Origin: Maribacter sp. 4G9
GTDB taxonomy: Bacteria > Bacteroidota > Bacteroidia > Flavobacteriales > Flavobacteriaceae
Reading direction: 5' to 3'
Assembly: GCF_002742265.1 (NCBI RefSeq)
Contig: NZ_MDGL01000035.1
Coordinates: 1-64,000, forward strand
DNA length: 64,000 nucleotides
The translations under genes and the position numbers were made by a program. Under the pieces are notes generated by a model, which saw only the letters and a list, made by a program, of their open reading frames with translations, was not told the DNA's origin and did not search any database. Shown in pieces: positions 17,052 to 25,623 of the stretch; positions within the stretch are counted from its first letter, which is position 1, and every line of letters starts with the position of its first letter.

Positions 17052-18551
17052 TTATTTCAAACTGTTGTAAATTTCATCGTAAGTCTTTGTCTCGGTTTCG
17101 TTTATACGTCTAACAATGTATTTTCTATGTACGCCCGTTCTATTTTCAAGTCCCATTGAACCCAGCAACTCTCTAAAGGCTTCCATTGTATTTTTATGGT
17201 AATTGGCCACTTTGGTCTTCTTGTCTTCTACGACCAATGATTCTACCCTTGACGGCACCATTGTGGTAATGCCCGTGGGACAGGTATCAAGATTACATTT
17301 TAGGGATTGTACACAGCCCAGGGCAAACATCATTCCTCTGGCACTATAGCAGGCATCTGCGCCAAGTGCAAGCATTCGATAGATGTCAAAAGCCGAAATG
17401 ATTTTCCCTGCTGCCATCAACTTTATTTCATCACGCAGCTTATGTTTTGTTAAAGTGGAATGAGCAAAATGAACAGCCTCCACTATGGCAAGACCTGCCC
17501 AATGTAGCGACTCCATATGGGCAGCGCCCGTACCTCCTTCTGCACCGTCAATGGCAATGAAATCGGGATAATTTTGTTTTTCGGCGAAAGTTTGGACCAT
17601 TCTTTCAAATTCATCTTTTTGCCCGACACATAGTTTAATGCCTACTGGTTTACCATTGGAAAGCTTTCTCAATTTTCCAATGAAAGAAATCATTTCTTCA
17701 TCGTTTCCAAATGCTGAATGATGCGGTGGCGAAAGAATTTCGGTGCCCTTTTCAACATCCCTGAATTTTGCGATTTCCTTTGTGTTTTTCTTTGCAGGCA
17801 GTATGGCACCAAACCCAGGTTTGGCACCTTGCGAAATTTTTATTTCAATCATTTTGACCACCTCGTGCAAGGCAATTTCCTGAAACTTTTCGGGGTCGAA
17901 ATTACCTTCTTCAGTACGGCATCCGAAGTAACCGGTTCCGATTTGAAATATGATATCGGCTCCATATTCCTGATGATATGGCGTAAAACCACCTTCGCCC
18001 GTATTCTGGGCAAAACCAGCTATTTTGGCACCACCATTAAAGGCCAAGGTCGCATTTTTGCTTATCGAGCCGTAGCTCATTCCAGCTAGATTTAGTATGC
18101 TTGAAGAATAGGGCTGTGAGCACAAAGAACTACCCACCGTTACCCTGAAATCATCGATTACTTCTTTTGCCGGATAGATGGAATGTGTAAACCATTCACG
18201 ACCGACTTCATCGTACGGTATTTGTGTGCCAAAAGGTTGACTTTTATTAGCATTCGCAGCACGTTTATAGACTATTTCTTTTTGTATCCAGTTAAAGGGC
18301 TTTCCTTCCGTCCTATTAAGCAAAACGGTTTCTTGGACAACGTGTCGTTGTTTTTCCAGAAAATTGGTAATTCTACCAAATAATGGATAGGTACGCCTAA
18401 TGTTATCTGATTTTTGAAAATAATCGATCAGTCCTAAAACCAAGAAAGGAAGTAACACGAATGCGAGCCACCATAAAAATGGATACAAAAAGGTTATGAC
18501 CGCCAATGCCAAAACCAACATGATACTCGTTATGATAAATCCTTTTCTCAT
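17052..18551 (-). CDS. Membrane-anchored FMN-binding glutamate-synthase-like protein
   Basis: A 499-residue protein with two N-terminal hydrophobic segments (about 5-45), followed by a glutamate synthase alpha-subunit type (beta/alpha)8 FMN domain. It shows LAGMSYGSISKNA, the GEGG loop, AIDGAEGGTGAA and LGADACYSARGMMFALGC, with CxxxxxxxCPTG cysteines that may hold an iron-sulfur cluster. It lacks the glutamine amidotransferase domain, so it is not a complete glutamate synthase. Such stand-alone proteins are common in Bacteroidota and their reaction is unproven. It precedes the YceI gene by 20 bases. Confidence 0.85.
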   Translation of the reverse strand: MRKGFIITSIMLVLALAVITFLYPFLWWLAFVLLPFLVLGLIDYFQKSDNIRRTYPLFGRITNFLEKQRHVVQETVLLNRTEGKPFNWIQKEIVYKRAANANKSQPFGTQIPYDEVGREWFTHSIYPAKEVIDDFRVTVGSSLCSQPYSSSILNLAGMSYGSISKNATLAFNGGAKIAGFAQNTGEGGFTPYHQEYGADIIFQIGTGYFGCRTEEGNFDPEKFQEIALHEVVKMIEIKISQGAKPGFGAILPAKKNTKEIAKFRDVEKGTEILSPPHHSAFGNDEEMISFIGKLRKLSNGKPVGIKLCVGQKDEFERMVQTFAEKQNYPDFIAIDGAEGGTGAAHMESLHWAGLAIVEAVHFAHSTLTKHKLRDEIKLMAAGKIISAFDIYRMLALGADACYSARGMMFALGCVQSLKCNLDTCPTGITTMVPSRVESLVVEDKKTKVANYHKNTMEAFRELLGSMGLENRTGVHRKYIVRRINETETKTYDEIYNSLK

Positions 18552-18560
18552 TGTCCTTGT

Positions 18561-19208
18561 TTAATGTGAATGCCCATCACTTTCATTGTGACCTTCTTCG
18601 CTTTCGGTTTCAATAAAATTTCCTTGTGGACCGACTCCCTCTATATATACCAACTGTGAACCATAATGACCTGCCTAGGACACTGAATATGCCGAAAAGG
18701 CCATAACTACAAAAACTGCTATTTCAAAACCACGCTTTAGTTTGACCCAAAACAGGCTTACTATTTTCAGAATAGCTGCAATAGCACTCGACCAAAGGGT
18801 CCAATCGGCATATTTGTCGTGTTGTTCCAGTACGCTTTTTGCCATTTCGGTAAGTCCTTCTGTGTGCGGGTGCACAAATGTTCCAGCGACATACGCCCCA
18901 ATAAACCCAGACCCTGCCATTAAGAGGATTACCCAGTCCATTGTCCGGTTCAAGGTAAACAACTGTATCAATTGTAAAACCACCGCTAACAGCAATAGTA
19001 CAATGGGAAAATGTACGACCATAGGGTGCAGGTTGGGAAACGCATCAAAATCTGCTTTTACGGAATCTGATTGTACAGCTGATGCTATGCTGACCGATAA
19101 TTCAGTTGCATCAAGGCTATTTCGTTCTTCATTCAAGGCAAAGGTTTTGGTCAAACTACCCAAGAAAGCAATGACCAAAATGATTAAAAAAAAATGTTTT
19201 GTATTCAT
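18561..19208 (-). pseudogene. DUF2231 membrane protein interrupted by one in-frame TAG
   Basis: From ATG 19208 the protein has a signal/first helix, HPMVVHFPI near 62-70 (the DUF2231 hallmark) and several membrane helices. A TAG at 18677-18675 stops it after FSAYSVS (177 residues). The same frame continues without further stops to TAA at 18563-18561 and encodes AGHYGSQLVYIEGVGPQG and then a His-rich end (EEGHNESDGHSH). Family members usually continue here with a similar tail, so the TAG most likely replaces a Tyr codon. Either this is a recent nonsense mutation or sequencing error, or the protein works in a shortened form. Confidence 0.72.
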
Positions 19209-19224
19209 CTTTTATGGTTTTTAA

Positions 19225-19371
19225 TTAGTCCCCCATCAGTTGCAGCACCAAAGCCCCAAGAACTATGGTGGCTATGATAGCGTACACTATATAATTGAAC
19301 CACTTCTTTAGCGGGTTTTTGGTTTGCTGTTTGCTATTGCCCGTATCGCAACAATCCTTCATGCTATTCAT
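19225..19371 (-). CDS. Small Cys-containing membrane protein, 48 residues
   Basis: ATG at 19371 to TAA at 19225. The start reads MNSMKDCCDTGNSKQQTK with a vicinal Cys pair at 7-8, followed by PLKKWFNYI and one hydrophobic helix at about 28-46. No family is recognised. The gene ends 16 bases before the DUF2231 start and begins 8 bases after an inverted-repeat element, so it is probably in the same transcript. The CC pair before a membrane helix could bind a soft metal, but nothing more is shown. Confidence 0.6.
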   Translation of the reverse strand: MNSMKDCCDTGNSKQQTKNPLKKWFNYIVYAIIATIVLGALVLQLMGD

Positions 19372-19379
19372 TCTTTGTG

Positions 19380-19440
19380 CCTGTCAAGGGAAGGGCATTG
19401 AACACTAACCATTAACTACATATTCCCTTCCCATAACAGG
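19380..19440. repeat. Inverted-repeat element, copy 1
   Basis: CCTGT-(3)-GGGAAGGG (19380-19395) pairs with CCCTTCCC-(3)-ACAGG (19425-19440) around a 29-base loop. The element recurs at 20150-20207 with the same arms and part of the loop (GGTTAGT on the minus strand). It lies between the 175-residue membrane protein gene and the 48-residue gene, 8 bases before the latter's start. The rest of 19441-19543 shows nothing. Confidence 0.65.
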
Positions 19441-19543
19441 ACTTTGACCATTAATACTATTGTCTGGACAGAAATGGGAAACACTAAATAACTAACCAAT
19501 TAAAAACACTGCCCAATCCCACCCAGAACTTTACCTTTGTATC

Positions 19544-20071
19544 TTAATTTCCTTTTTTATATTTATCACCAATCATAAAAATCAGCCATGGTAAAATTGT
19601 AAACTGTATTACCGGCGAAATCCCCACATCCACTACCGGTAGTAACGGCATTGTGTAAGCGTATGACCAATCGCCCCGAAGGGTATGTAAAACTTCTGCC
19701 AGTATGGCCCCAGAAAATCCGACAAACATTAAAAGCAATACTTTGTTCACATCCATACTTTTGATCCAAAACACGTTTTTATAAATCAGTCCGAAGGCAA
19801 AAAGCAGTATGAACACCATTAACATATCGGCAATGGATGCCAAAGCACAAAAGGAAATATGTTTTAAATCATATTCGAACCCTTCGTATAATTGGCCTTG
19901 CACCAGCTCCCATACAAAATTCAATACAAAAGACGTAACTGCCACTGCAAACACAAACCTCCTATATTCCCCTCTGTCTTTTACCCGTTTCGCAAAGTAC
20001 AAATAGCCCAAAATGACCAAAGTCAACGCTATGGTAGGGACAACGAAAATACCGGGGCTTAATTCTTCCAT
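19544..20071 (-). CDS. Integral membrane protein of unknown function, 175 residues
   Basis: About five membrane helices: 8-27, 40-60 (with WELVQGQLYEG after it), 75-98, 107-127 and 148-168. There are no cysteines of a metal-binding pattern and no signal peptide. I recognise no family. A charged motif, EVLHTLRGDWSYAY, lies between helices 4 and 5. The gene is flanked on both sides by copies of the same inverted-repeat element and lies between a DUF3347 gene and the small CC protein gene, all on minus. A role in the copper cluster is only positional. Confidence 0.6.
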   Translation of the reverse strand: MEELSPGIFVVPTIALTLVILGYLYFAKRVKDRGEYRRFVFAVAVTSFVLNFVWELVQGQLYEGFEYDLKHISFCALASIADMLMVFILLFAFGLIYKNVFWIKSMDVNKVLLLMFVGFSGAILAEVLHTLRGDWSYAYTMPLLPVVDVGISPVIQFTILPWLIFMIGDKYKKGN

Positions 20072-20149
20072 TTATTTTCTACTTAGACTACTTTTTTAAG
20101 ATCACTAAAATTGGCCTTCAATTCTTTGGTCAACACCAATTGCATATTA

Positions 20150-20207
20150 CCTGAAAGGGAAGGGGTTAACCAACTAACCAAACTAAATCGCCCCTTCCCA
20201 TAACAGG
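20150..20207. repeat. Inverted-repeat element, copy 2
   Basis: CCTG-(3)-GGGAAGGGG (20150-20165) pairs with CCCCTTCCC-(4)-CAGG (20191-20207) around a 25-base loop, with the same design as 19380-19440. It lies just after the stop of the DUF3347 gene (minus) and 4 bases before a 20-codon frame (20145-20083, MQLVLTKELK start) that precedes the membrane protein gene. It could be a mobile palindrome, a structured leader or an mRNA processing site. Confidence 0.65.
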
Positions 20208-20213
20208 CTTTTA

Positions 20214-20732
20214 TTATTCGATTACCTCCGTCACTTTTCCGCAACTGAGCATTTGGGCGCCGTAATAAGGATTACGGATATCCTCAATTGACGATAACCA
20301 ATAGGCGCCCCCATTCAAGGCCATGGGACAAAAATCCTTATACAGTTTACCCGACGTTATTTTTCCTCTTAAAAGAGCTTCCATTTCAGTGCTCAGTTCT
20401 GAAAATGCTTTTCGCTGTACCTTTAAATTATCCGTAGTGGCTATCTTTTGTGATGCCGATAAAGCGGCATCGGCACCTTCAACTTTACCAAGTGCTTCGT
20501 TCAACATCTCCGCTCCCTTTTGGGCATCTCCCGGATTTGAACCGACCAGATCATTTTTTACGTGCTCATAATGTTCGTAGGCATTGGCCACATTTTCATT
20601 GCTGAACTCAAGTGGGGTTTGCTTCATTTCCATTTTGCTATGGTCATGGTTCAACTTTATCTTTTCCTGTGCGTAAGAAAAAGTAAGGGTCAGTAACAGT
20701 AGGGCTGTAACCCCGTTTTTCAAATTCCTCAT
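20214..20732 (-). CDS. Exported DUF3347 protein
   Basis: A 172-residue protein with a signal peptide ending at SYAQ (about 22), a short His/Met stretch (NHDHSKMEMKQ) and one DUF3347 domain. The domain ends with the conserved block FCPMALNGGAYWLSS, IRNPYYG and MLSCG. The helical first part carries spaced Lys/Glu repeats. Five DUF3347 units occur in this window, always near copper genes, and one is fused to CusB. This suggests a periplasmic copper-binding or copper-handling helper. The Cys of FCPM and of SCG are the likely ligands, by inference. Confidence 0.85.
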   Translation of the reverse strand: MRNLKNGVTALLLLTLTFSYAQEKIKLNHDHSKMEMKQTPLEFSNENVANAYEHYEHVKNDLVGSNPGDAQKGAEMLNEALGKVEGADAALSASQKIATTDNLKVQRKAFSELSTEMEALLRGKITSGKLYKDFCPMALNGGAYWLSSIEDIRNPYYGAQMLSCGKVTEVIE

Positions 20733-20754
20733 TGTTATCCTTTTTAAAATATTT

Positions 20755-21207
20755 TTATAGACTGTCCTTTAATTTTGATACCCAATCCAAAACGATTTTC
20801 TTTTCGTTGTCCGAAAGTCTTGCATCCCTATGGATGAGGGTGTATGATTTAAGGGGCATTTCATCATCCTCGATTTGACTTATAATGGATTTTAACTTGC
20901 TATTCTTTCTTCGTGATGAATAGGAATCCCATTCATTGAAATTCAATTCGGCCTTGCCTTCTTTTATATGGTCTTCCAAAAACCAAGCCACGGGTTGAAC
21001 TTTATTATACCAAGGGTATTGCGTATTATTGCTGTGACAATCATAGCAGGATACCTGTAACTTTTTTTGAATGTTCTCTGGAACATTATTGACCAACATA
21101 AAATCGGTGGAAGGCACAGAATCACTTTGGTTGCGTTCTGTGGGAATAAATTGTATTCCCACAAACGCCACCAATAATACAAGGGCTATTTTTTTAACAA
21201 CCTTCAT
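20755..21207 (-). CDS. Exported heme-binding-domain protein (CxxCH)
   Basis: A 150-residue protein with an N-terminal hydrophobic anchor (about 6-22) and a CYDCH motif near 54-58 followed by SNNTQYPWYNKVQPVAWFL. This is the haem_bd (PF14376-type) pattern, in which CxxCH takes covalent heme c. The distal part (RLSDNEKKIVLDWVSKLK) resembles the end of small cytochromes. It lies between two DUF3347 genes with 1-22 base gaps, so they share a transcript. It may pass electrons in periplasmic metal oxidation. The redox partner is unknown. Confidence 0.85.
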   Translation of the reverse strand: MKVVKKIALVLLVAFVGIQFIPTERNQSDSVPSTDFMLVNNVPENIQKKLQVSCYDCHSNNTQYPWYNKVQPVAWFLEDHIKEGKAELNFNEWDSYSSRRKNSKLKSIISQIEDDEMPLKSYTLIHRDARLSDNEKKIVLDWVSKLKDSL

Positions 21208-21208
21208 T

Positions 21209-21883
21209 TTAATTTATCTGCTTTTGTATTGTGCCACACGTTGGCATTTTGATTCCCATATAAGGGTTCTTGATTTCTTCAACCTCACTCAACCAGATGG
21301 CTCCTTTACCATTATTTGCCATTGGACAAGAATCTTGGTACAATGTTTTTTCAGTTCCTAATAAAGCTACCAAATCATTTATATCTGTGCTCAATACTTC
21401 AAAATGTTCCCTTTGATGATCTATTGGGCTTTTTACAATATGCTCGGCATGCTCTTTGGCACTTTCTAAAATTTCCATGTATTCTTTGTGCGTTTCTCCA
21501 GTTAAATTGCTCATATCAAACTTTGAAAAGGCTGCAACTAACGCTGTTCCTCCTTTTGCAGCTTCGTTTTTATTGTCTGTTGTTAAAGCGTTTTTAATTT
21601 GAATATAGGCATCTATAATTGGTGTAGTTGCCGTATTTTTTTGAGTATTTGCTTCTATATCTCTTGTATGGTCCGTAGAAGAATCGCTATCTTCATCATG
21701 ATGTCCGTCACTATTATCGTGCATGGCTTCTTTATCATGGTGTCCGTCACTGTTATCGTGACTGGCTTCCATTTGAGACCCCTCTTCATTCGTGTTTTCT
21801 TTTTTTGCATCTTTACAGGATATTGCTGTTAGACCTATAAAAGACATTACCAGAATTACTGTTGTTACTTTTAAGTTTTTCAT
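21209..21883 (-). CDS. DUF3347 lipoprotein with tandem His-rich repeat
   Basis: A 224-residue protein with a lipobox at ISC (Cys about 23). It is followed by two nearly identical His/Asp-rich units (HDNSDGHHDKEAM and HDNSDGHHDED) and then a DUF3347 domain with SCPMANNGKGAIWLSE, IKNPYMG and MPTCG. The repeat would bind several Cu or Zn ions. It is anchored to a membrane facing the periplasm. It starts the DUF3347-heme-DUF3347 trio. The mature domain is closest in layout to the one fused to the CusB-like protein. Confidence 0.85.
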   Translation of the reverse strand: MKNLKVTTVILVMSFIGLTAISCKDAKKENTNEEGSQMEASHDNSDGHHDKEAMHDNSDGHHDEDSDSSTDHTRDIEANTQKNTATTPIIDAYIQIKNALTTDNKNEAAKGGTALVAAFSKFDMSNLTGETHKEYMEILESAKEHAEHIVKSPIDHQREHFEVLSTDINDLVALLGTEKTLYQDSCPMANNGKGAIWLSEVEEIKNPYMGIKMPTCGTIQKQIN

Positions 21884-21956
21884 TGTTTTAGTGTTTTTAA
21901 TGTTAATATTAATTTGAATTATTTTTTGTTTTGATTATTAAGATAATGTTATCTGC

Positions 21957-22343
21957 CTAAAGTTTTTCAATTACGTTTTCCAACTTTAGGGTTATCTCTT
22001 GGGCGATTCCCTTTAACGCATCATTATCTACTGCTTGCATTGAAGCCATAGGGTTAACAGCTGCAACTTCAATGACTCTTGCTGCAACTTCTTGCACTAT
22101 TACATTGCAAGGCAGCATGGTGCCAATTTTATCTTCTGCAAGCAAAGCTTTATGAGCATAAGGCGGATTACACGCTCCTAAAATTCTATACTTCTTGAAA
22201 TCTACATCCAGTTTCTTTTTCAGGGTCTCCTTGACATCGATTTCGGTAAGAATGCCGAAACCTACTTTTTTCAGTTCGTCTGTCACCTTGTCGATTACCT
22301 GGTCAAAATCTCCTTTTAGGATTTTATTGAAATAATAGCTCAT
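21957..22343 (-). CDS. DUF302 protein
   Basis: I choose the start at 22343 (MSYYFNKILKGDF), just after the SHOCT gene stop at 22348, because the longer frame would overlap that gene. The 128-residue protein has the DUF302 pattern: VTDELKKVGFGILTEIDV, LGACNPPYAHKALLAE and MLPCNVIVQE. DUF302 is a small alpha/beta domain of unknown role, often found near metal and sulfur-redox genes. Two cysteines (LGAC, LPC) are placed as in other members. It probably works in the cytoplasm, as no signal is visible. Confidence 0.85.
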   Translation of the reverse strand: MSYYFNKILKGDFDQVIDKVTDELKKVGFGILTEIDVKETLKKKLDVDFKKYRILGACNPPYAHKALLAEDKIGTMLPCNVIVQEVAARVIEVAAVNPMASMQAVDNDALKGIAQEITLKLENVIEKL

Positions 22344-22347
22344 CTTC

Positions 22348-22530
22348 TTAATTTTTTGAATTAATAATTCGTTTTTGTTCTTCGTATTCTTGCTTGGTAA
22401 TTTCTCCCTTGGCATATCTTTCTTTTAGAATATCCAAAGGATTTTCATGCTTCGGTTGTACTCTCCCTGATGAAAAATACCAAAGCCCAATAATTATTGC
22501 AATTACTAAAATTATCCAAGCGTACATCAT
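22348..22530 (-). CDS. Small membrane protein with SHOCT domain
   Basis: A 60-residue protein with one membrane helix (about 3-20) followed by a SHOCT motif: PLDILKERYAKGEITKQEYE. SHOCT is a short C-terminal module thought to bind oligomers or DNA, of unclear function. Two further proteins of this type are at 52837-53049 and 53995-54210, both also in copper-gene surroundings. It lies 18 bases after the multicopper oxidase gene and 4 bases before DUF302. Confidence 0.85.
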   Translation of the reverse strand: MMYAWIILVIAIIIGLWYFSSGRVQPKHENPLDILKERYAKGEITKQEYEEQKRIINSKN

Positions 22531-22548
22531 ACCATTCTGTTTTTATTG

Positions 22549-24933
22549 TTAAAATCGTATTGAAAGTCCGCCACCACCACCAAAACGGTTGTCATAACTT
22601 CCCACTAACGATACATTTCTGGAAAGGAAATATTCGGCTCCTGCACTCCAAACGGTTTCAGATTCACTATTAATGCCTGTAGGTAAGGAATTTACCCAAC
22701 CAAAATCCAGTTGGTATTCATAGTATCCAAACACCGAGAATTTAGGAAACAACATCAAGTTTCTTCCAATTCCTACCCTTGGTCTTAAGTCGCTATCAAT
22801 CCTTGCATCAAGGTTAAACAAATAGGGCGTCAAAAACCTTATACCAGCAACGGCAACCGTTTTAAATTCATTAAAGCTATCCTCAATTTCATTTTCAATA
22901 TTCACACCACCAAACACTCTTAAATAATCGTGTAAATATCTTTCATAGGTAAATTCTGCCTCCAGGTTTTCGTTATAGCCATATTCCACCGTTGCATTGA
23001 ATTGGTTTCTCAAGTTAGACGCCACCAGATTCATGGTCGTATTTTGGGACGAAGCATCTACCATACCCCAAGAATAAAAAAGATCGGTTTCTGCCACGGC
23101 TATGGATGCCGGAAATTCTTTCATACGAGCATCGGGTGGCGTGTCGTAGCTCATCACGCGTGCCATTCCTCCCATTAAATGATATAAAATATGGCAATGG
23201 AAAAACCAATCGCCGTATTCATTGCCATAAAATTCAATGGTTACGGCCTGCATTGGTGGTACATTTACCGTATGCTTTAATGGAGAATATTCACCATTCT
23301 CATTCAATACCCTAAAAAAGTGACCGTGCAAATGCATGGGATGGTGCATCATTGTCAGGTTATTGAGTGTTATTCTGGTAACTTGGTCGCCTTCAATTTT
23401 TATGTTATCGGTTTCAGATAACGGTACACCGTTCATACTCCAGATGTACCTTTGCATATTTCCTGTGAGGTTTAGTAAAATTTCCTTTACGGGAACATCT
23501 TTGCCATAGGCTGTCTTTTCTGGTGATTTCAAGAAGTCATAATTGTATTCTGAAAACAAATCCATACCACCCATTTCATTCGTGTCACCTATTTTTTGGT
23601 CTTCCGTTTTCATGTTATTCATCTTCATTTTTGAATGATCCATTTTAGGATCTTGCATTTTCATGCCATCCATCTTCATTTTTGAGTGATCCATTTTAGG
23701 GTCTTGCATTTTCATGTTATCCATTTTCATTTTTGAATGGACCATTTTGGAACCCTCCTGCTTCATAGCTCCCATAGCGTCGCCTTTCATCTGCATGCCA
23801 TACTCATCCTTCATTTGAAAACGCTCATCTTTACTTGGACGATACTTTAGGGCGTGCGCTCCCATTTTCATGTCCATTTTAGCCATTTCTTTCATCATGC
23901 CGATCTTATCAGGTCTTGGAAGGGTTTTGGCAGCAAGTATTTTTCCATTACCAAAAAATGCCGAAGCCGTTCCAGAACCATCTTGTGCCATGATTTTAAA
24001 CTCCACTTTACCTTCTTGAGGAATAGTGACTATATAATCGTAAGTTTCTGCAATACCAATAAAGGTTTTGTTCTTTTTAACAGGTTCTACATCGATGCCA
24101 TCTGCCGATATCAATAGTGGGTCTTTACCACCAAAGGTCATCCAAAACGAGGTGGAAGCACCACCATTGATAATACGTAATCGTACTTTTTCTCCTGGTT
24201 TAAATTCAGGATATTCAATTGATTCTTCACCGTTGACTAAAAAGGCTGGATAATATACGTCGGCAATATCGGCGCCCTCCATACGCTGTCGCCAAAAATT
24301 GAGTTGTGCTCCAAATGCGCCACGTGAAATGACTTGGTTTAATGGTGTAGCTGTTCCTTTTCTAATACCATACCATTCGTTCCCTCGCTTTAAATTGCGT
24401 AGTACATGCATTGGATCTTCATTGGTCCAATCGGACAACATCAATACCAGTTCTTTATCATACTCCAATGTTTTTTTCTTTGGATGGATAATAAAAGATC
24501 CGAAAACACCACTTTGCTCTTGTAAGAGCGTGTGTGAATGATACCAATAGGTACCGGATTGCTTTAATGCAAATTCATATTTAAGTGTATGACCAGGCTC
24601 AATAGGTGGCGTGTTTAAATAGGGTACACCATCATAAAAATTAGGTAATAAGAGTCCGTGCCAGTGGATGGATGTCTCCACACTCATCTCATTTTTTACG
24701 TAAATAACTGCATATTCGCCTTCGGTGAATTCAAGGACAGGTCCTGGGATACTGCCATTGATGGTCATGCCCTTAACTTCTTTTCCGGCTTTGTTTACAA
24801 TAGCTTCATTGATTGTAATGGTGTATTCTCTAACCGGAAGGTTATCAACATTTCCTTCAACAGATTTTTCTGTTTGAGCCAGAACATTTGCACCTACAAA
24901 GCACAAAATAACCATGTAGATCAGGTTTTTCAT
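22549..24933 (-). CDS. Multicopper oxidase (CopA-type) fused to a C-terminal outer-membrane-like barrel
   Basis: A 794-residue exported protein. After a signal peptide (to about AQ20) come three cupredoxin domains with copper motifs: HWHG (90-93), YHSH (131-134), HPMHLHGHFF (near 531) and HCHILYHLMGGM (near 576). A Met-rich stretch (about 355-450) repeats KMDHSKMKM/NMKMQDP units, as in CueO/PcoA. The last 190 residues show alternating beta strands ending in GGGGLSIRF with a terminal Phe, like the CopB/PcoB copper-resistance barrel. It should oxidise Cu(I) in the periplasm while anchored in the outer membrane. It lies directly between the SHOCT gene and the TRASH-like lipoprotein gene. Confidence 0.9.
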   Translation of the reverse strand: MKNLIYMVILCFVGANVLAQTEKSVEGNVDNLPVREYTITINEAIVNKAGKEVKGMTINGSIPGPVLEFTEGEYAVIYVKNEMSVETSIHWHGLLLPNFYDGVPYLNTPPIEPGHTLKYEFALKQSGTYWYHSHTLLQEQSGVFGSFIIHPKKKTLEYDKELVLMLSDWTNEDPMHVLRNLKRGNEWYGIRKGTATPLNQVISRGAFGAQLNFWRQRMEGADIADVYYPAFLVNGEESIEYPEFKPGEKVRLRIINGGASTSFWMTFGGKDPLLISADGIDVEPVKKNKTFIGIAETYDYIVTIPQEGKVEFKIMAQDGSGTASAFFGNGKILAAKTLPRPDKIGMMKEMAKMDMKMGAHALKYRPSKDERFQMKDEYGMQMKGDAMGAMKQEGSKMVHSKMKMDNMKMQDPKMDHSKMKMDGMKMQDPKMDHSKMKMNNMKTEDQKIGDTNEMGGMDLFSEYNYDFLKSPEKTAYGKDVPVKEILLNLTGNMQRYIWSMNGVPLSETDNIKIEGDQVTRITLNNLTMMHHPMHLHGHFFRVLNENGEYSPLKHTVNVPPMQAVTIEFYGNEYGDWFFHCHILYHLMGGMARVMSYDTPPDARMKEFPASIAVAETDLFYSWGMVDASSQNTTMNLVASNLRNQFNATVEYGYNENLEAEFTYERYLHDYLRVFGGVNIENEIEDSFNEFKTVAVAGIRFLTPYLFNLDARIDSDLRPRVGIGRNLMLFPKFSVFGYYEYQLDFGWVNSLPTGINSESETVWSAGAEYFLSRNVSLVGSYDNRFGGGGGLSIRF

Positions 24934-24945
24934 TGTGTTACTATT

Positions 24946-25386
24946 TTATGATTTCTTTTTATAGTTCTGATAATTTTCTTCTGATTCAAAATAAGCCACT
25001 TGCCCTTCTTTTTTCATCAATACAATGTAGGCTTCTGTTTTGTCAATAGGTTTATTACTATAAGGATCTATTGCTGTTCTGGCAGTTTCTTCGTTATTCA
25101 ACTTACCTACACACATGTCACAACAACCATAATACGTTTTACCATTCACTGGCACTGCTATTTGAGGCATACCCATATACGCATTATTTACCATACACAC
25201 CAACTCATTGGGAACTTGTGAACCGACTTGGTAATTTTGTTGTGTATCTTCGACTTTAACTTCGGTAGTGGCAACAGCTTGTTCCTTAACTTCTTTTTTT
25301 TCTGTTTTTGAATTACAGGCAACCAAACTGATTGCCAATACAGCAATTATGGATAATTGCTTTGTTTTGTTTTTTATTGTTTTCAT
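24946..25386 (-). CDS. Cys-rich lipoprotein, TRASH-like
   Basis: A 146-residue lipoprotein (lipobox VACN, Cys about 24) whose core reads NELVCMVNNAYMG, then TYYGCCDMCVGKLN about 25 residues later, and ends in a VAYFESEENYQNY helix. The C-x(n)-CCxMC set resembles TRASH/YHS-type metal sites, with a Cu(I)/Cu(II)-like ligand pattern. A close paralogue with a signal peptide but no lipobox is at 26163-26585. It lies between the multicopper oxidase gene and a 237-base gap that contains a possible promoter. The family has no agreed function, and copper relay is inferred. Confidence 0.75.
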   Translation of the reverse strand: MKTIKNKTKQLSIIAVLAISLVACNSKTEKKEVKEQAVATTEVKVEDTQQNYQVGSQVPNELVCMVNNAYMGMPQIAVPVNGKTYYGCCDMCVGKLNNEETARTAIDPYSNKPIDKTEAYIVLMKKEGQVAYFESEENYQNYKKKS

Positions 25387-25547
25387 CTTTGTTTTTTTTA
25401 TTTTTTTGTATTTAGAGCTCTTCCGTTAATTCACACCAATTATTAAAAGCCTTTTTCAACTCAAAAGAATTGAATAGATAATGATATCACATTAGTAACT
25501 TTTAGGGTATTCCAGAAATATATTGACTAGCAAGTAAGATGTCTTAT

Positions 25548-25555
25548 CAAACATA
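25548..25555 (-). promoter_or_regulatory. Possible -7 box for the lipoprotein-oxidase transcript
   Basis: The minus strand reads TATGTTTG, matching TAnnTTTG. It sits in the gap 25387-25623, about 160 bases before the lipoprotein gene. No good -33 TTTG is seen 19 bases upstream, so support is modest. The rest of this gap looks empty. Confidence 0.3.
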
Positions 25556-25623
25556 CCTTTTCTGATTTTTTACTTCCGTTAAACTCACAATACGTTTTAA
25601 TTTTTTAAACCAAAATGGTGCAT

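Noticed and set aside
20083-20145. 20-codon frame (starts MQLVLTKELK) just after repeat copy 2
   Set aside because: Too short to support as a gene; kept only as context for the repeat element.
21941-21954. Palindrome AGATAATGTTATCT between DUF302 and DUF3347 genes
   Set aside because: AT-rich short palindrome, expected by chance in such DNA; no promoter placement supports an operator.
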